In this document: positions 27,018 through 35,093 of the stretch, one piece after another
Position numbering within the stretch: position 1 is the first letter of the stretch
Layout: each line of letters begins with the position of its first letter
Source of the DNA: Pontibacter deserti
GTDB taxonomy: Bacteria; Bacteroidota; Bacteroidia; Cytophagales; Hymenobacteraceae
Direction: 5' to 3'
Length of the DNA stretch: 64,000 nt
NCBI RefSeq assembly: GCF_023630255.1
Contig: NZ_JALPRS010000001.1
Span: 1,426,001-1,490,000, forward strand
The notes under the pieces: generated by a model
Database searches by the model: none
Seen by the model: the letters and a program-made list of their open reading frames with translations, nothing else
Told to the model about the DNA's origin: nothing
Position numbers and translations under genes: made by a program

Positions 27018-27818
27018 ATGAAAATAGGTTTGCTTATTACAAGTTTGCCGTCGTGGGCCTTATTTATACTTATTGTAATCATTGGTGTACTTGCGGCCTT
27101 AGCTGGTATCCATATTGCGCTAAAAAAGGCCCCAAAAGAGGTTAAAGTTATGGAAGCCACTATCGGAACCGACGTTGGAGCAATGCTGGCATTGTTAGCA
27201 TTCATGTTAGGCTTTACTTTCTCCATTACCTCATCCCGCTTTGCAGAGCGCAAGGAATTAGTGATACAACAAGCAAACGCTATTGGTACGTGTTATCTTC
27301 GTACAAGCTTTCTTCCGGAAAAACAAAAGAAGGCAATACGTGGGTATTTTCTTGAATATATCGGCATCCTGGTAAAATTACCAAGACAACCAGATAAGGA
27401 TGTTATTAAAAAAGCTACCCAGAGAATGGATGCCATTAATTTATTGCTCTGGAAGCAGACCGCTTCGCTGGCTCAGGCAAATATGGATAGCGAATTGAGA
27501 GCTGCATTTATTGAGTCAGTAAATGAGGTAATAGATGTTTACAGCGAAAGAGAAACAGTAGCACTGGTATTTCGGATCCCCGATCTGCTATGGTTTTCCC
27601 TTATTTTACTCTATTTGTTAAGTTTATTTGCGATGGGTTATCAGAACGGCACCTATAAAAACCGGGGAGTTATTGATATTGCCTTTCTTGCCGCTGCTTT
27701 TGCTTTAGTTATTGTAATGATTGCTGACATGGATTCCTCCACCAAACCAACAAAATTCAAAGTAAGCCAGCAGCCTCTTGAAAATACTCAGAAGCTGATA
27801 CAAACATATGTTCCTTAA
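27018..27818 (+). CDS. DUF4239 (bestrophin-like domain) membrane protein, paralogue 2
   Basis: 266 residues from the ATG at 27018; a TTG three codons upstream is not needed. It shares the layout of the gene at 25800: FILIVIIGVLAALAGIHIAL and AMLALLAFMLGFTFSITSSR, then RKELVIQQANAIGTCYLRTSFLPEKQ, SLAQANMDSELRAAF, and the C-terminal pair DLLWFSLILLYLLSLFAMGY and IAFLAAAFALVIVMIADMD. It probably arose by duplication. The two proteins could form a hetero-oligomer, but the spacing of about 370 bases means they need not be co-transcribed. Function is unknown. Confidence 0.82.
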   Translation: MKIGLLITSLPSWALFILIVIIGVLAALAGIHIALKKAPKEVKVMEATIGTDVGAMLALLAFMLGFTFSITSSRFAERKELVIQQANAIGTCYLRTSFLPEKQKKAIRGYFLEYIGILVKLPRQPDKDVIKKATQRMDAINLLLWKQTASLAQANMDSELRAAFIESVNEVIDVYSERETVALVFRIPDLLWFSLILLYLLSLFAMGYQNGTYKNRGVIDIAFLAAAFALVIVMIADMDSSTKPTKFKVSQQPLENTQKLIQTYVP

Positions 27819-27980
27819 AACTTATACATCTAAATATCAGGCAATAAGTTTAATCAAATTAAAACCTTCTACAGCTTTTTCTTATCTGTTACTGTTAAGT
27901 TTCGGCTTCTTAACATATGATCTATACTTAAAGATAACAAACTGTTTTCTGCTCCTGAACAACTATTTTGATTACTAGCT

Positions 27981-28856
27981 ATGAGCATGAACGAAATTGT
28001 AATACTGGCACTTAAGGCAAGCATTTTACTTATAGTGCTTGGCTATGGTTTAAAAGCTACAGTAGATGAGGCTTTTTACCTGTTCCGAAAGCCAATGAAA
28101 CTGTTTCGTACGCTGCTGGCCATAAACATTATCATGCCGTTGTTTGTAATTCTGTTGGTTAGCTTAATAGACCTGGCTCCATTAATCAGGGTTACGCTAC
28201 TTGCTCTGGCAATCTCCCCTCTTCCGCCCTTGTTTCCTGCCAAACCACTTAAAGCCGGTGAGCGCGAAGAATATGTTATAGGTCTGCTGGTAGCTGCTTC
28301 TCTACTTTCAATCTTATTGATTCCGCTTTCATTGGAGGTATTTGAAGCAATAGCTAATAAACCTGTACAAGTATCTGAAAAGCGCCTCCTTTTAACTATA
28401 CTTGTTACCATTATAGCGCCTTTGTTTTTGGGTATTGCTATCCGGCATTTAGCTCCTGGCTTTGCAGAAAAAGTTGCCAGTTCAGTTATCAAATTCGCTC
28501 AAGTCTTATTGATTCTGGCAATCGTGCCGCTGCTTTTTCTATTGTTCCCACTAATCAGGCATCTGGTAGGTAGCGGCATTGGGTTCATATTACTGCTCTT
28601 TGTATTTGTTGGTCTTATAGTTGGTCACCTTTTGGGTGGTACCTCCCAAAAAGACCGGAATATACTTGCTGTAGCAACCGCTGCCCGACATCCGGGTATT
28701 GCAATGACACTGGCTAGCGCTAATATTCAGCAGCAAGAGCTGGTACCTGCTGCAATTGTTTTATACTTGTTGATCGCCGCCCTGATTACGACCCCTTATC
28801 TGCTATGGCAAGGACGTGAAAAGCCCTCTCCTTCGCTATCCAAACCTCCCCTCTAA
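27981..28856 (+). CDS. Bile acid:sodium symporter (BASS) family transporter
   Basis: 291 residues with about nine hydrophobic segments (for instance IVILALKASILLIVLGYG, LLAINIIMPLFVILLVSLI, LLTILVTIIAPLFLGIAI, VLLILAIVPLLFLLFPLI). The central AISPLPPLFPAKPLKAG and a late ATAARHPGIAMTLA segment correspond to the conserved crossover regions of the bile acid:Na+ symporter family, where sodium and substrate bind. Bacterial members move bile acids, pyruvate, pantothenate or other organic anions, so the substrate is undetermined. It lies 162 bases after the second DUF4239 gene and 37 bases before the GH13 gene, with which it is probably co-transcribed. Confidence 0.82.
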   Translation: MSMNEIVILALKASILLIVLGYGLKATVDEAFYLFRKPMKLFRTLLAINIIMPLFVILLVSLIDLAPLIRVTLLALAISPLPPLFPAKPLKAGEREEYVIGLLVAASLLSILLIPLSLEVFEAIANKPVQVSEKRLLLTILVTIIAPLFLGIAIRHLAPGFAEKVASSVIKFAQVLLILAIVPLLFLLFPLIRHLVGSGIGFILLLFVFVGLIVGHLLGGTSQKDRNILAVATAARHPGIAMTLASANIQQQELVPAAIVLYLLIAALITTPYLLWQGREKPSPSLSKPPL

Positions 28857-28893
28857 AAATTTATATTTATCTATCTATTTCAGATAAAAAGTT

Positions 28894-30441
28894 ATGGACT
28901 TAAAACAAAATAGTGAGGTTCAGCATTCAGAAACAATGCAGGAAACCTATAGCAGGAACCCGGAAAAGCCATGGGCCAAACATCCTGTTATTTATGAGAT
29001 CAACACCTGGGTATGGCTGGAAGAACTAAGCCGGAAATACCAACAGAAAGTGAATCTCTCCTCTGTGCCACCGGAGGAATGGGATAAGATCGCCATGCTT
29101 GGTTTTGATGCCGTGTGGCTGATGGGTGTCTGGGAGCGGAGCCCTGCCGGAATTGAAATATCCATGCGCAACAAGGGGCTGCTCGAAGACTTTAACAGAG
29201 CGCTGCCTGACTTCTCTGCTGAGGACAATGTTGGCTCGCCTTACTGCGTACGCAACTATGTGGTTGACGATCACCTCGGTGGGCCACAGGGTCTTGCTGC
29301 AGCCCGCGCCATGTTCCGTGATAGGGGGTTACGACTTATACTTGACTTTGTCCCTAACCATGTTGCAATTGATCATCCCTGGGTAACCGAACACCCTGAA
29401 TACCTGGTACAGGGAAATGCTGACGATGCTAAGAAAGATCCGAATTCCTTCATAGAGTCGGGCGGTAAGGTGTTTGCCTGTGGCCGGGATCCATTCTTTC
29501 CGGCCTGGCCTGATGTACTCCAACTCAACGCCTTTGCTCCGGGACTCCGACATGCAGTTATCGACACACTTACGGATGTAGCAGGGCAGTGTGACGGTGT
29601 TCGCTGTGATATGTCTATGCTGATGCTCAATAAAATATTTGAACGCACCTGGGGAAACCGGGCTGGCACAAAACCGGCGGAAGAGTACTGGGCCACCATC
29701 ATACCTGCAGTTAAAGCAAAGTATACGGAATTTAAATTCATAGCTGAGGCATACTGGGACCTTGAATGGGAACTGCAACAACAGGGTTTTGATTTCACCT
29801 ACGACAAGAAACTCTATGACAGGATGGAGCACCAGGATGCCGAAAGCATACGTCAACATCTGCTGGCAGACCGTTCCTTTCAGGAGAAAAGTGTACGCTT
29901 CATCGAGAACCACGACGAGCCAAGAGCGGCTCACACATTTACTGGCGGTAAAGCCCGCGCTGCAGCTGCCGTAATTCTTACGCTACCTGGCGTGAAGCTG
30001 CTGCACGAGGGACAATTTGAAGGCAGGAAAGTGAGAGTGCCCGTGTTTCTTGCACGTCGCCCGGAAGAGCCGGTAGATCAGGATCTGCTAGCCTTCTATG
30101 GACGGCTGCTAAAGGGAGTAAACCATGATGTTTTTAGAAACGGGGAATGGCGGCTTTGTGAGCGGAGCGGCTGGCCCGATAACCAGAGCTACCTCCGTTT
30201 GTTGACATGGTGCTGGGTAAAAGGTGAAGAGCGCTTCCTTGTGGTCATCAATTTCAGCCAGGAGACTGCCCAGGCGCTGGTTCATATGCCGTGGGAAGAA
30301 CTGGGAGAAAAGAAATGGCGTCTCAAAGATGTGCTTTCAGAAGAAACTTATGACCGAAGCGGCAGCGAACTACTTAATTCCGGACTGTTCGTCAATCTGG
30401 AGGCTTGGAAATGTAACTTGTTTCAGGTGCTCGCACTGTGA
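28894..30441 (+). CDS. GH13 alpha-amylase-family enzyme
   Basis: 515 residues, a (beta/alpha)8 barrel of the alpha-amylase family without signal peptide, so cytoplasmic. VIYEINTWVWLEEL opens the barrel, RLILDFVPNHV is conserved region I, GVRCDMSML carries the nucleophile Asp239 (region II), FIAEAYWD the general acid Glu285 (region III), and ENHDEPR the third acid Asp341 (region IV), so all three catalytic residues are present. A C-terminal beta-sandwich (LVVINFSQETAQALVHMPWEE) follows. The substrate is not evident; glucosyl-transfer or solute-glycoside hydrolysis is possible. It follows the BASS gene by 37 bases. Another cytoplasmic glycosidase (GH63) lies about 13 kb away in the same locus. 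Confidence 0.88.
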   Translation: MDLKQNSEVQHSETMQETYSRNPEKPWAKHPVIYEINTWVWLEELSRKYQQKVNLSSVPPEEWDKIAMLGFDAVWLMGVWERSPAGIEISMRNKGLLEDFNRALPDFSAEDNVGSPYCVRNYVVDDHLGGPQGLAAARAMFRDRGLRLILDFVPNHVAIDHPWVTEHPEYLVQGNADDAKKDPNSFIESGGKVFACGRDPFFPAWPDVLQLNAFAPGLRHAVIDTLTDVAGQCDGVRCDMSMLMLNKIFERTWGNRAGTKPAEEYWATIIPAVKAKYTEFKFIAEAYWDLEWELQQQGFDFTYDKKLYDRMEHQDAESIRQHLLADRSFQEKSVRFIENHDEPRAAHTFTGGKARAAAAVILTLPGVKLLHEGQFEGRKVRVPVFLARRPEEPVDQDLLAFYGRLLKGVNHDVFRNGEWRLCERSGWPDNQSYLRLLTWCWVKGEERFLVVINFSQETAQALVHMPWEELGEKKWRLKDVLSEETYDRSGSELLNSGLFVNLEAWKCNLFQVLAL

Positions 30442-30553
30442 GCAACTATAGCCTATTATTAAATCAGAACGATTATTTTCAAAAATGAGCATATAGATTG
30501 TGTAAAAAACCAAGGGCAGCATAAGGCTTGTAGAGTAGTTAATTTTCTTGCCA

Positions 30554-31675
30554 ATGAAGCGACCTTTACAAATTTTGTCAGTATGGCTGTTGTTAACCTA
30601 TTGTTGCAGCTCTGCTATATTGGCACAACCCTCTGAACAACCTGCCCCTGTCAAAGGCCCCTGGTCATTTGGAGCTAATGCAAACTATGGAGCTATGTTA
30701 CGCTACAGAAGTGGGATGTCAACGCTAAGCTTTACGCATCCTTTTGGGGTTGAAGTATACGCCAACAAGCATACTATTGGGAAACATACTTGGGAGCGGC
30801 TCTATAATTATCCCCAAATTGGCCTTGCCTTGTCATATTATAACTATGGCGTACCAGATGAACTTGGCATGGCAGTTTCGTTTACAACTTACCTGGATAA
30901 CGCGCTTTGGCAATTCAGGAAAAGTAGCCTGCGCTTTAACCTGGGTACTGGCTTGGTATACTCTACCCGCTGTTATACCCCCGGCAGCAATGAGCAAAAC
31001 TTAGCCATTGGCAGTAAGTTAGCCTTCGAGCTTCGAGGAACTTTACGTTATGAGTTCCCGGTAAATGAGCATGTCTTCCTGAACCTCAACCTGGCCTTCC
31101 GGCATTTTTCTAATGGAGCCTTCAGTAAGCCGAACCATGGCATGAACTTACCTTTAGTAGGCGTGGGAGTACGGTACCAGCCAGGAGAAGTCAGGTTGCT
31201 GGGTGTTCAGGATACCGTGCCCTCCTCTATAGCTAAACGCCTCCATTTCAATCTGAGAGTAGCTGGCGGCGTGAAGGAAGTGGTGAGGGTTGATGAGAAA
31301 CACCCGATGTACAGCCTTACAATGTATGCCAGTAAAAGACTGACACAGACTAATACACTTTTGATCGGTGCTGATGGTTTTATAAATAAATCGCTGCTGA
31401 AAGAGTTTATTAATAATGGGCTTACTGTGCCCAACGATGACCTGGACCCGCGATTGGCAGGCGTAACTATAGGGCACGAACTTCATATGGATAGGCTATC
31501 GATTTTATTTCAGCTTGGGCGATATGTCTACCAGCCCTACAATCTGTATCCCAACTATTACCAGCGCTACGGCCTGCAATACATGCTCTCTCAAAACTTT
31601 TCTGCCGGTATTATGCTCTTGGCACATACCCGTTCGGCGCACGTTATTGAGTGGGGATTTGGTTTACATCTGTAA
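30554..31675 (+). CDS. Acyloxyacyl hydrolase / PagL-like lipid A 3-O-deacylase
   Basis: 373 residues from the ATG at 30554; a TTG two codons earlier is less likely. The signal peptide is ILSVWLLLTYCCSSAILAQ. The N-terminal half is a PagL-like outer-membrane barrel: WSFGANANYGAMLRYRSG, FGVEVYANK, LRYEFPVNEHVFLNLNLAFRHFSNGAF. The His and Ser of the HFSNG segment correspond to the catalytic His-x-Ser of PagL. Such enzymes remove the 3-O-acyl chain of lipid A, remodelling the outer membrane. The C-terminal half (about 225-373) is a second strand-rich region ending SAHVIEWGFGLHL, making the protein about twice the length of PagL; this doubled layout is usual in Bacteroidota. Confidence 0.82.
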   Translation: MKRPLQILSVWLLLTYCCSSAILAQPSEQPAPVKGPWSFGANANYGAMLRYRSGMSTLSFTHPFGVEVYANKHTIGKHTWERLYNYPQIGLALSYYNYGVPDELGMAVSFTTYLDNALWQFRKSSLRFNLGTGLVYSTRCYTPGSNEQNLAIGSKLAFELRGTLRYEFPVNEHVFLNLNLAFRHFSNGAFSKPNHGMNLPLVGVGVRYQPGEVRLLGVQDTVPSSIAKRLHFNLRVAGGVKEVVRVDEKHPMYSLTMYASKRLTQTNTLLIGADGFINKSLLKEFINNGLTVPNDDLDPRLAGVTIGHELHMDRLSILFQLGRYVYQPYNLYPNYYQRYGLQYMLSQNFSAGIMLLAHTRSAHVIEWGFGLHL

Positions 31676-31872
31676 AGATCAGCTATGTAATAAGCAGCAG
31701 GATTAGTGAAAGGATATACTTCTATTGTTTTCTATTATGCTAAACAAGCCTCACCTATACTTAGAAAACTCATTCGCCTGAGTTTTGGCTACATTGCTTC
31801 TTAAAACTTATTTAACCGCAATCCATTTTATAAACTATAATCTCTCAGAAGGGAGGTATACAGCTATGTTTG

Positions 31873-31880
31873 TATCTTTG
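31873..31880 (+). promoter_or_regulatory. Candidate -7 element for the HNH-like gene
   Basis: TATCTTTG, followed by CACCGCAAA as in the tRNA-Glu promoter region, lies 20 bases before the ATG at 31901. No -33 box is clear. Confidence 0.5.
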
Positions 31881-31900
31881 CACCGCAAAATTTACAAGCC

Positions 31901-32893
31901 ATGGCTGACCTTAACCTATACAACCCATTTGGAAATATGCAGTTCGCCGACGAGCACTGTTTCCTGTGCGGTACAACTATAACCAAAGCTGACAGAACAC
32001 CTGTTTTTGGAGAGTGGATGCAGCAAAAGTATAACCTCGAAAATAAAGAACTACTCCTGCTCGATAAAAGTGTTACCACGTTCAGTCAGCTTACCATCCC
32101 CTGTTGTGATCATTGCAATTCTGAATATATACTTCCGCTGGAGCAAGAAATTGAAACAGCAGCCGACTCAGGTTTTGAAGGTATAAGTGCGCTGGACCCG
32201 AAGAGGCTGTTTCAGTGGATCGGCAAGATGTATTACGGCACCTTGGTTACAGAACTTATCCGGGAAAAAGATCCGCTCATTATGCCGGAAAACCCTGTAA
32301 GTGAAAACCCTCAGATGCTGGGCAAATTCAAGACCTTTTTCCAGGTGCTGCAATCCCTGCGGGTGCCAATGGTTTTCTCAGATTTTTTGCCTTGCTCGCT
32401 GTTTATACTTCAGGTTGATCCTACAGAAGATGAGCTTCCTTTCGAGTACCAGGATGAGCTAACAACTATGGCTTTCAGCATAAAGCTTGGGCCTGTAGTT
32501 ATCGTTTGTAAGTTGCTGGATAACGGTATCATCAACAAAGCACTGCACAGATTATACAAGCTTACAGAAGGCCAACTGTTACACCCAATACAGGTAGCAG
32601 AATTTAAAGCGCGTGTTTTCTATGCCGCCTATATCTTTAATGTAGTTCCGGATTATTTCATCAGAACTATAAAACCTGGAGATGAGCAACTGGTGCTGGA
32701 TACCCTGATTGATGATGTGACCAACGAAGTATTTAACCCATGGGAGCCGCTGGCCTACGTACATATGCTGGAAGAAATGCTGAAACCATGGAGCATTCGG
32801 GAGCATGACATCATGAAAGACCCACAGCAGCCATTAACATTCCTGACGAATGAAGACGGCACATTTAAACAGATAGCAAAGTTTGAGCGATAA
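31901..32893 (+). CDS. HNH-endonuclease-like protein with altered active site
   Basis: 330 residues, without signal peptide. The N-terminus has a zinc-ribbon pair CFLCG (about 20-24) and CCDHCN (about 69-74), in the spacing of HNH nucleases of the CxxC...PxW...CxxCN type. Between them the region that normally reads T-x-E-H-x-x-P is KADRTPVFGEW, so the catalytic His is missing. The rest (about 90-330) is an all-alpha-rich domain I do not recognise, with LFQWIGKMYYGTLVTEL and NPWEPLAYVHMLEEML segments. It has its own promoter-like element and terminator. It may be an inactive nuclease-like sensor; that is inference. Confidence 0.6.
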   Translation: MADLNLYNPFGNMQFADEHCFLCGTTITKADRTPVFGEWMQQKYNLENKELLLLDKSVTTFSQLTIPCCDHCNSEYILPLEQEIETAADSGFEGISALDPKRLFQWIGKMYYGTLVTELIREKDPLIMPENPVSENPQMLGKFKTFFQVLQSLRVPMVFSDFLPCSLFILQVDPTEDELPFEYQDELTTMAFSIKLGPVVIVCKLLDNGIINKALHRLYKLTEGQLLHPIQVAEFKARVFYAAYIFNVVPDYFIRTIKPGDEQLVLDTLIDDVTNEVFNPWEPLAYVHMLEEMLKPWSIREHDIMKDPQQPLTFLTNEDGTFKQIAKFER

Positions 32894-32898
32894 AATAC

Positions 32899-32933
32899 AA
32901 AAAAGGCTTCCGGTTAATCCGGAAGCCTTTTTT
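32899..32933. terminator. Bidirectional intrinsic terminator
   Basis: A perfect 15-base arm (AAAAAAGGCTTCCGG) pairs with CCGGAAGCCTTTTTT around a 5-base loop. It stops both the HNH-like gene and the convergent SIMPL gene. Confidence 0.92.
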
Positions 32934-32950
32934 AAAGTATAAGTATAAAA

Positions 32951-33667
32951 TTAGTTTTCGATTATAAAGCTTACACTAACATTAGAAGTAACTATAACTT
33001 CACCACCAGCTATAGTTGGGCCTTCGGCACCTGCGCTATCCTGCGTTTTCATCATAGCAGCTTCGGCATAAAGAGGTATTGGTCTTCCACCGTTCGTACT
33101 TTCATTAATAGCATACACTCTGCCAACTTTTGCTCCAAGTTCGGTTGTTAAAGCTGTTGCTTTCTGCTTGGCATTATTTACTGCTTTTTTGCGTGCTTCT
33201 GCTTTATACTTTTCTATATCTGCAACCTGAAACTGCACACCATCAACTCTGTTCACTCCAGCTCCATACAAGCCAGACATCAGGTCATCAAACTTATTGA
33301 GCTTTCTTACAATTACAGTCATTGTTTTTTGAGCAGTATAAAAGTCCGGTGATGCTTTCCCATATTCGCCGCTGGTATAGATCGGGTAAATACTCATATA
33401 AGATGTCTGGATGTCTTTTTCGCTTACTCCCTGTTTTTTAAGATAAGAAATTATAGCAGCGGCCTTTGCATCCGCCTGTTTCCGCGCCTGTTCAAGGGTT
33501 TTCTCGCGTACTTCCACGCCCATAGCAAGTATAACCTGATCAGGCTGCACGCGCACCTCACCTACCCCATTTACATTTACCAGAGGCGGTAATACCTGTT
33601 GCTGTGCCTGTACTGCTACCTGGCCAAACAGGAACAAGGCCAGCAAAATAAAGAATGTCTTTTTCAT
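32951..33667 (-). CDS. SIMPL domain (DUF541) exported protein
   Basis: 238 residues with a signal peptide (FFILLALFLFGQVAVQAQ, cleavage about residue 21). The single SIMPL/DUF541 domain shows VNVNGVGEVRVQPDQVILAMGVE-like strand pairs, AKAAAIISYLKKQGVSEKDIQTSYM, TVIVRKLNKFDDLMSGLYGAGVNRVDGVQF and an ARKKAVNNAKQKATALTTELGAKVGRVYAI helix. Members form large periplasmic ring-like assemblies in some bacteria and have unclear roles in oxidative stress or outer-membrane maintenance. It is monocistronic, with terminators on both sides. Confidence 0.88.
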   Translation of the reverse strand: MKKTFFILLALFLFGQVAVQAQQQVLPPLVNVNGVGEVRVQPDQVILAMGVEVREKTLEQARKQADAKAAAIISYLKKQGVSEKDIQTSYMSIYPIYTSGEYGKASPDFYTAQKTMTVIVRKLNKFDDLMSGLYGAGVNRVDGVQFQVADIEKYKAEARKKAVNNAKQKATALTTELGAKVGRVYAINESTNGGRPIPLYAEAAMMKTQDSAGAEGPTIAGGEVIVTSNVSVSFIIEN

Positions 33668-33756
33668 GGTTTTATAGTTTTAGTCAGATAAAAGTATAGA
33701 GATTTTCTATATAGATGCGAATATCAAATGTTATACCACAAATTACCAATTAAAAA

Positions 33757-33787
33757 CAAAAAGCCCTTACTATCTAGTAAGGGCTTC
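33757..33787 (-). terminator. Intrinsic terminator of the 104-residue protein gene
   Basis: AAGCCCTTAC / GTAAGGGCTT, a 10-bp stem, is followed on the minus strand by TTTTTGTTTTT. Confidence 0.85.
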
Positions 33788-33806
33788 CATTTATAGCTCA
33801 GGACTA

Positions 33807-34121
33807 TTAGTCTCCAGAATACTCAAATTCATCAGCGTTCTGACGTGCCAGCAATACAGCACCTATAGTTAGAGCTCCGGCTGCAAGTATAAGCTGGGTT
33901 GTTGTCAACCTTCTTGAAGCTCTGACAATAATGTTCCCGATATCCTGCAACAGGTCAGGCAGTTTCTCATGGTTACCCTGCAGCACATGCATTGCTGATT
34001 CTACCGTCTTCGACATATCATGCGGGTGCAAAAGTTTTAATACACTTTCATTTGAATCGCTTTGCTTCCCCTCTGATTTCTTAGAGTTATTATTTTGATT
34101 CTGTTTATTTTCGTTTTCCAT
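33807..34121 (-). CDS. Small protein with C-terminal membrane segment, unknown
   Basis: 104 residues, not recognised. The N-terminus is a Lys/Asn/Ser/Gln-rich disordered stretch (about 1-27). An amphipathic helical part (SVLKLLHPHDMSKTVESAM, KLPDLLQDIGNIIVRASRR) and a single hydrophobic segment (TTTQLILAAGALTIGAVLLAR, about 73-93) with a short acidic end follow. The layout suggests a tail-anchored membrane protein with its N-terminal part in the cytoplasm. It has its own terminator. The gene at 34200 lies upstream on the same strand with 78 bases between, and the two may be transcribed together. Confidence 0.65.
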   Translation of the reverse strand: MENENKQNQNNNSKKSEGKQSDSNESVLKLLHPHDMSKTVESAMHVLQGNHEKLPDLLQDIGNIIVRASRRLTTTQLILAAGALTIGAVLLARQNADEFEYSGD

Positions 34122-34199
34122 AGTTATAATAGATACTTACACGAATGATAAATTAAATGAGTTTGTCTTTATACGGTATTTAACAACCTATCAGTTAAC

Positions 34200-34475
34200 T
34201 CAGGAAGCAGATCTTCCGCCATACTCCTCTACCATCTGCGTCATACGTTGTACTAAGCTGTTCTCATTCACCATCATACTAGCCGGAAATCCAACACTCA
34301 GGTCATCAATTTGCAGACTCTGCTGCTCAGGGTTATAGTTATACTTTGCTTTAACACCTTTCTCATTTATATTTCCCTCGTTGCCCTGCAGGCTAAGTCC
34401 GAGTTGTTTCAATTTATCTTTTAACTGAGTGAAAGCATCCGGGCTAACACTAGTAAAATGAACTTGTCGTGCCAT
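34200..34475 (-). CDS. Small conserved-looking protein of unknown function
   Basis: 91 residues. It has a helix-strand pattern (ARQVHFTSVSPDAFTQLKDKLKQLGLSLQG, KYNYNPEQQSLQIDDLSVGF, MVNENSLVQRMTQMVEEYGG). The sequence is soluble with no signal peptide or membrane segment. The first gene of a two-gene minus-strand group, it precedes the tail-anchored protein by 78 bases. Protein-like amino acid use and a clean ATG make it a real gene; no family is recognised. Confidence 0.6.
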   Translation of the reverse strand: MARQVHFTSVSPDAFTQLKDKLKQLGLSLQGNEGNINEKGVKAKYNYNPEQQSLQIDDLSVGFPASMMVNENSLVQRMTQMVEEYGGRSAS

Positions 34476-34613
34476 ATGTTTGATTGTTTTGATTATGAAC
34501 CTTAAAAGTACACTAACGCTATAAATAAATAATAGGTTAAGAGGCTGACATGTCTGTAAATACTGTCAGGTGGCTTATTTTAAGAACAGCATAAATAATT
34601 TAGCAATCAGATA

Positions 34614-34644
34614 TTTGTTTTTAAGAAAAGGCATCCTATATTTG
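34614..34644 (+). promoter_or_regulatory. tRNA-Glu promoter
   Basis: TTTG (34614-34617), 19 bases, then TATATTTG (34637-34644): a full match to the Bacteroidota TTTG-N19-TAnnTTTG promoter, 22 bases before the tRNA. Confidence 0.8.
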
Positions 34645-34666
34645 CACCGCAATACAGCAATTGCAC

Positions 34667-34738
34667 GGTCCGTTCGTCTAGGGGTTAGGACTTCAGATTT
34701 TCATTCTGGCAACAGGGGTTCGATTCCCCTACGGACTA
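34667..34738 (+). tRNA. tRNA-Glu (anticodon TTC)
   Basis: 72 bases. The acceptor GGTCCGT pairs with ACGGACT (one G-U at the end), the anticodon stem TCAGA/TCTGG frames the loop TTTTCAT with anticodon TTC, and the T-arm is GGGGTTCGATTCCCC. CCA is not encoded; the discriminator is A. A hairpin terminator follows at 34755-34788. Its 3' end is the model for the repeat elements at 39.4-46.8 kb. Confidence 0.97.
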
Positions 34739-34754
34739 CATGATTACCCATCAA

Positions 34755-34788
34755 AACCCGCTTATTTTATCAAATAAGTGGGTTTTTT
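34755..34788 (+). terminator. Terminator of tRNA-Glu
   Basis: AACCCGCTTATT pairs with AATAAGTGGGTT (one G-U pair) around a 6-base loop and runs into TTTTTT. Confidence 0.85.
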
Positions 34789-35093
34789 GTTTCCAGAGTA
34801 ACAGAAAAGTAACAAAAATGATCAATAGCGACGTTACTCTCCCACTTTATAACACATTATAGTTTAACGCTTCTTGTACTTCTTGGATATGAGGAGCTGT
34901 AAAATATTGTATATACTCACAGCTCTTTAAAAAGAAAAATCTACTAAATCAACTACCTTTACACTCTATTACTGAACCTAGTTTATCAGTAAGATTAGCA
35001 CCTAAAAGAAGCCTACTTTAGCAAGCTTTTCAGTGATCAATCTTTACCTTCGGCTAAGTAAATTCCATCTTATCATTTATTCACAATTAATTC
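34789..35093. other. Intergenic region behind tRNA-Glu
   Basis: About 305 bases. No gene or integrase fragment is seen. It is the likely left flank of the accessory region. Confidence 0.45.
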
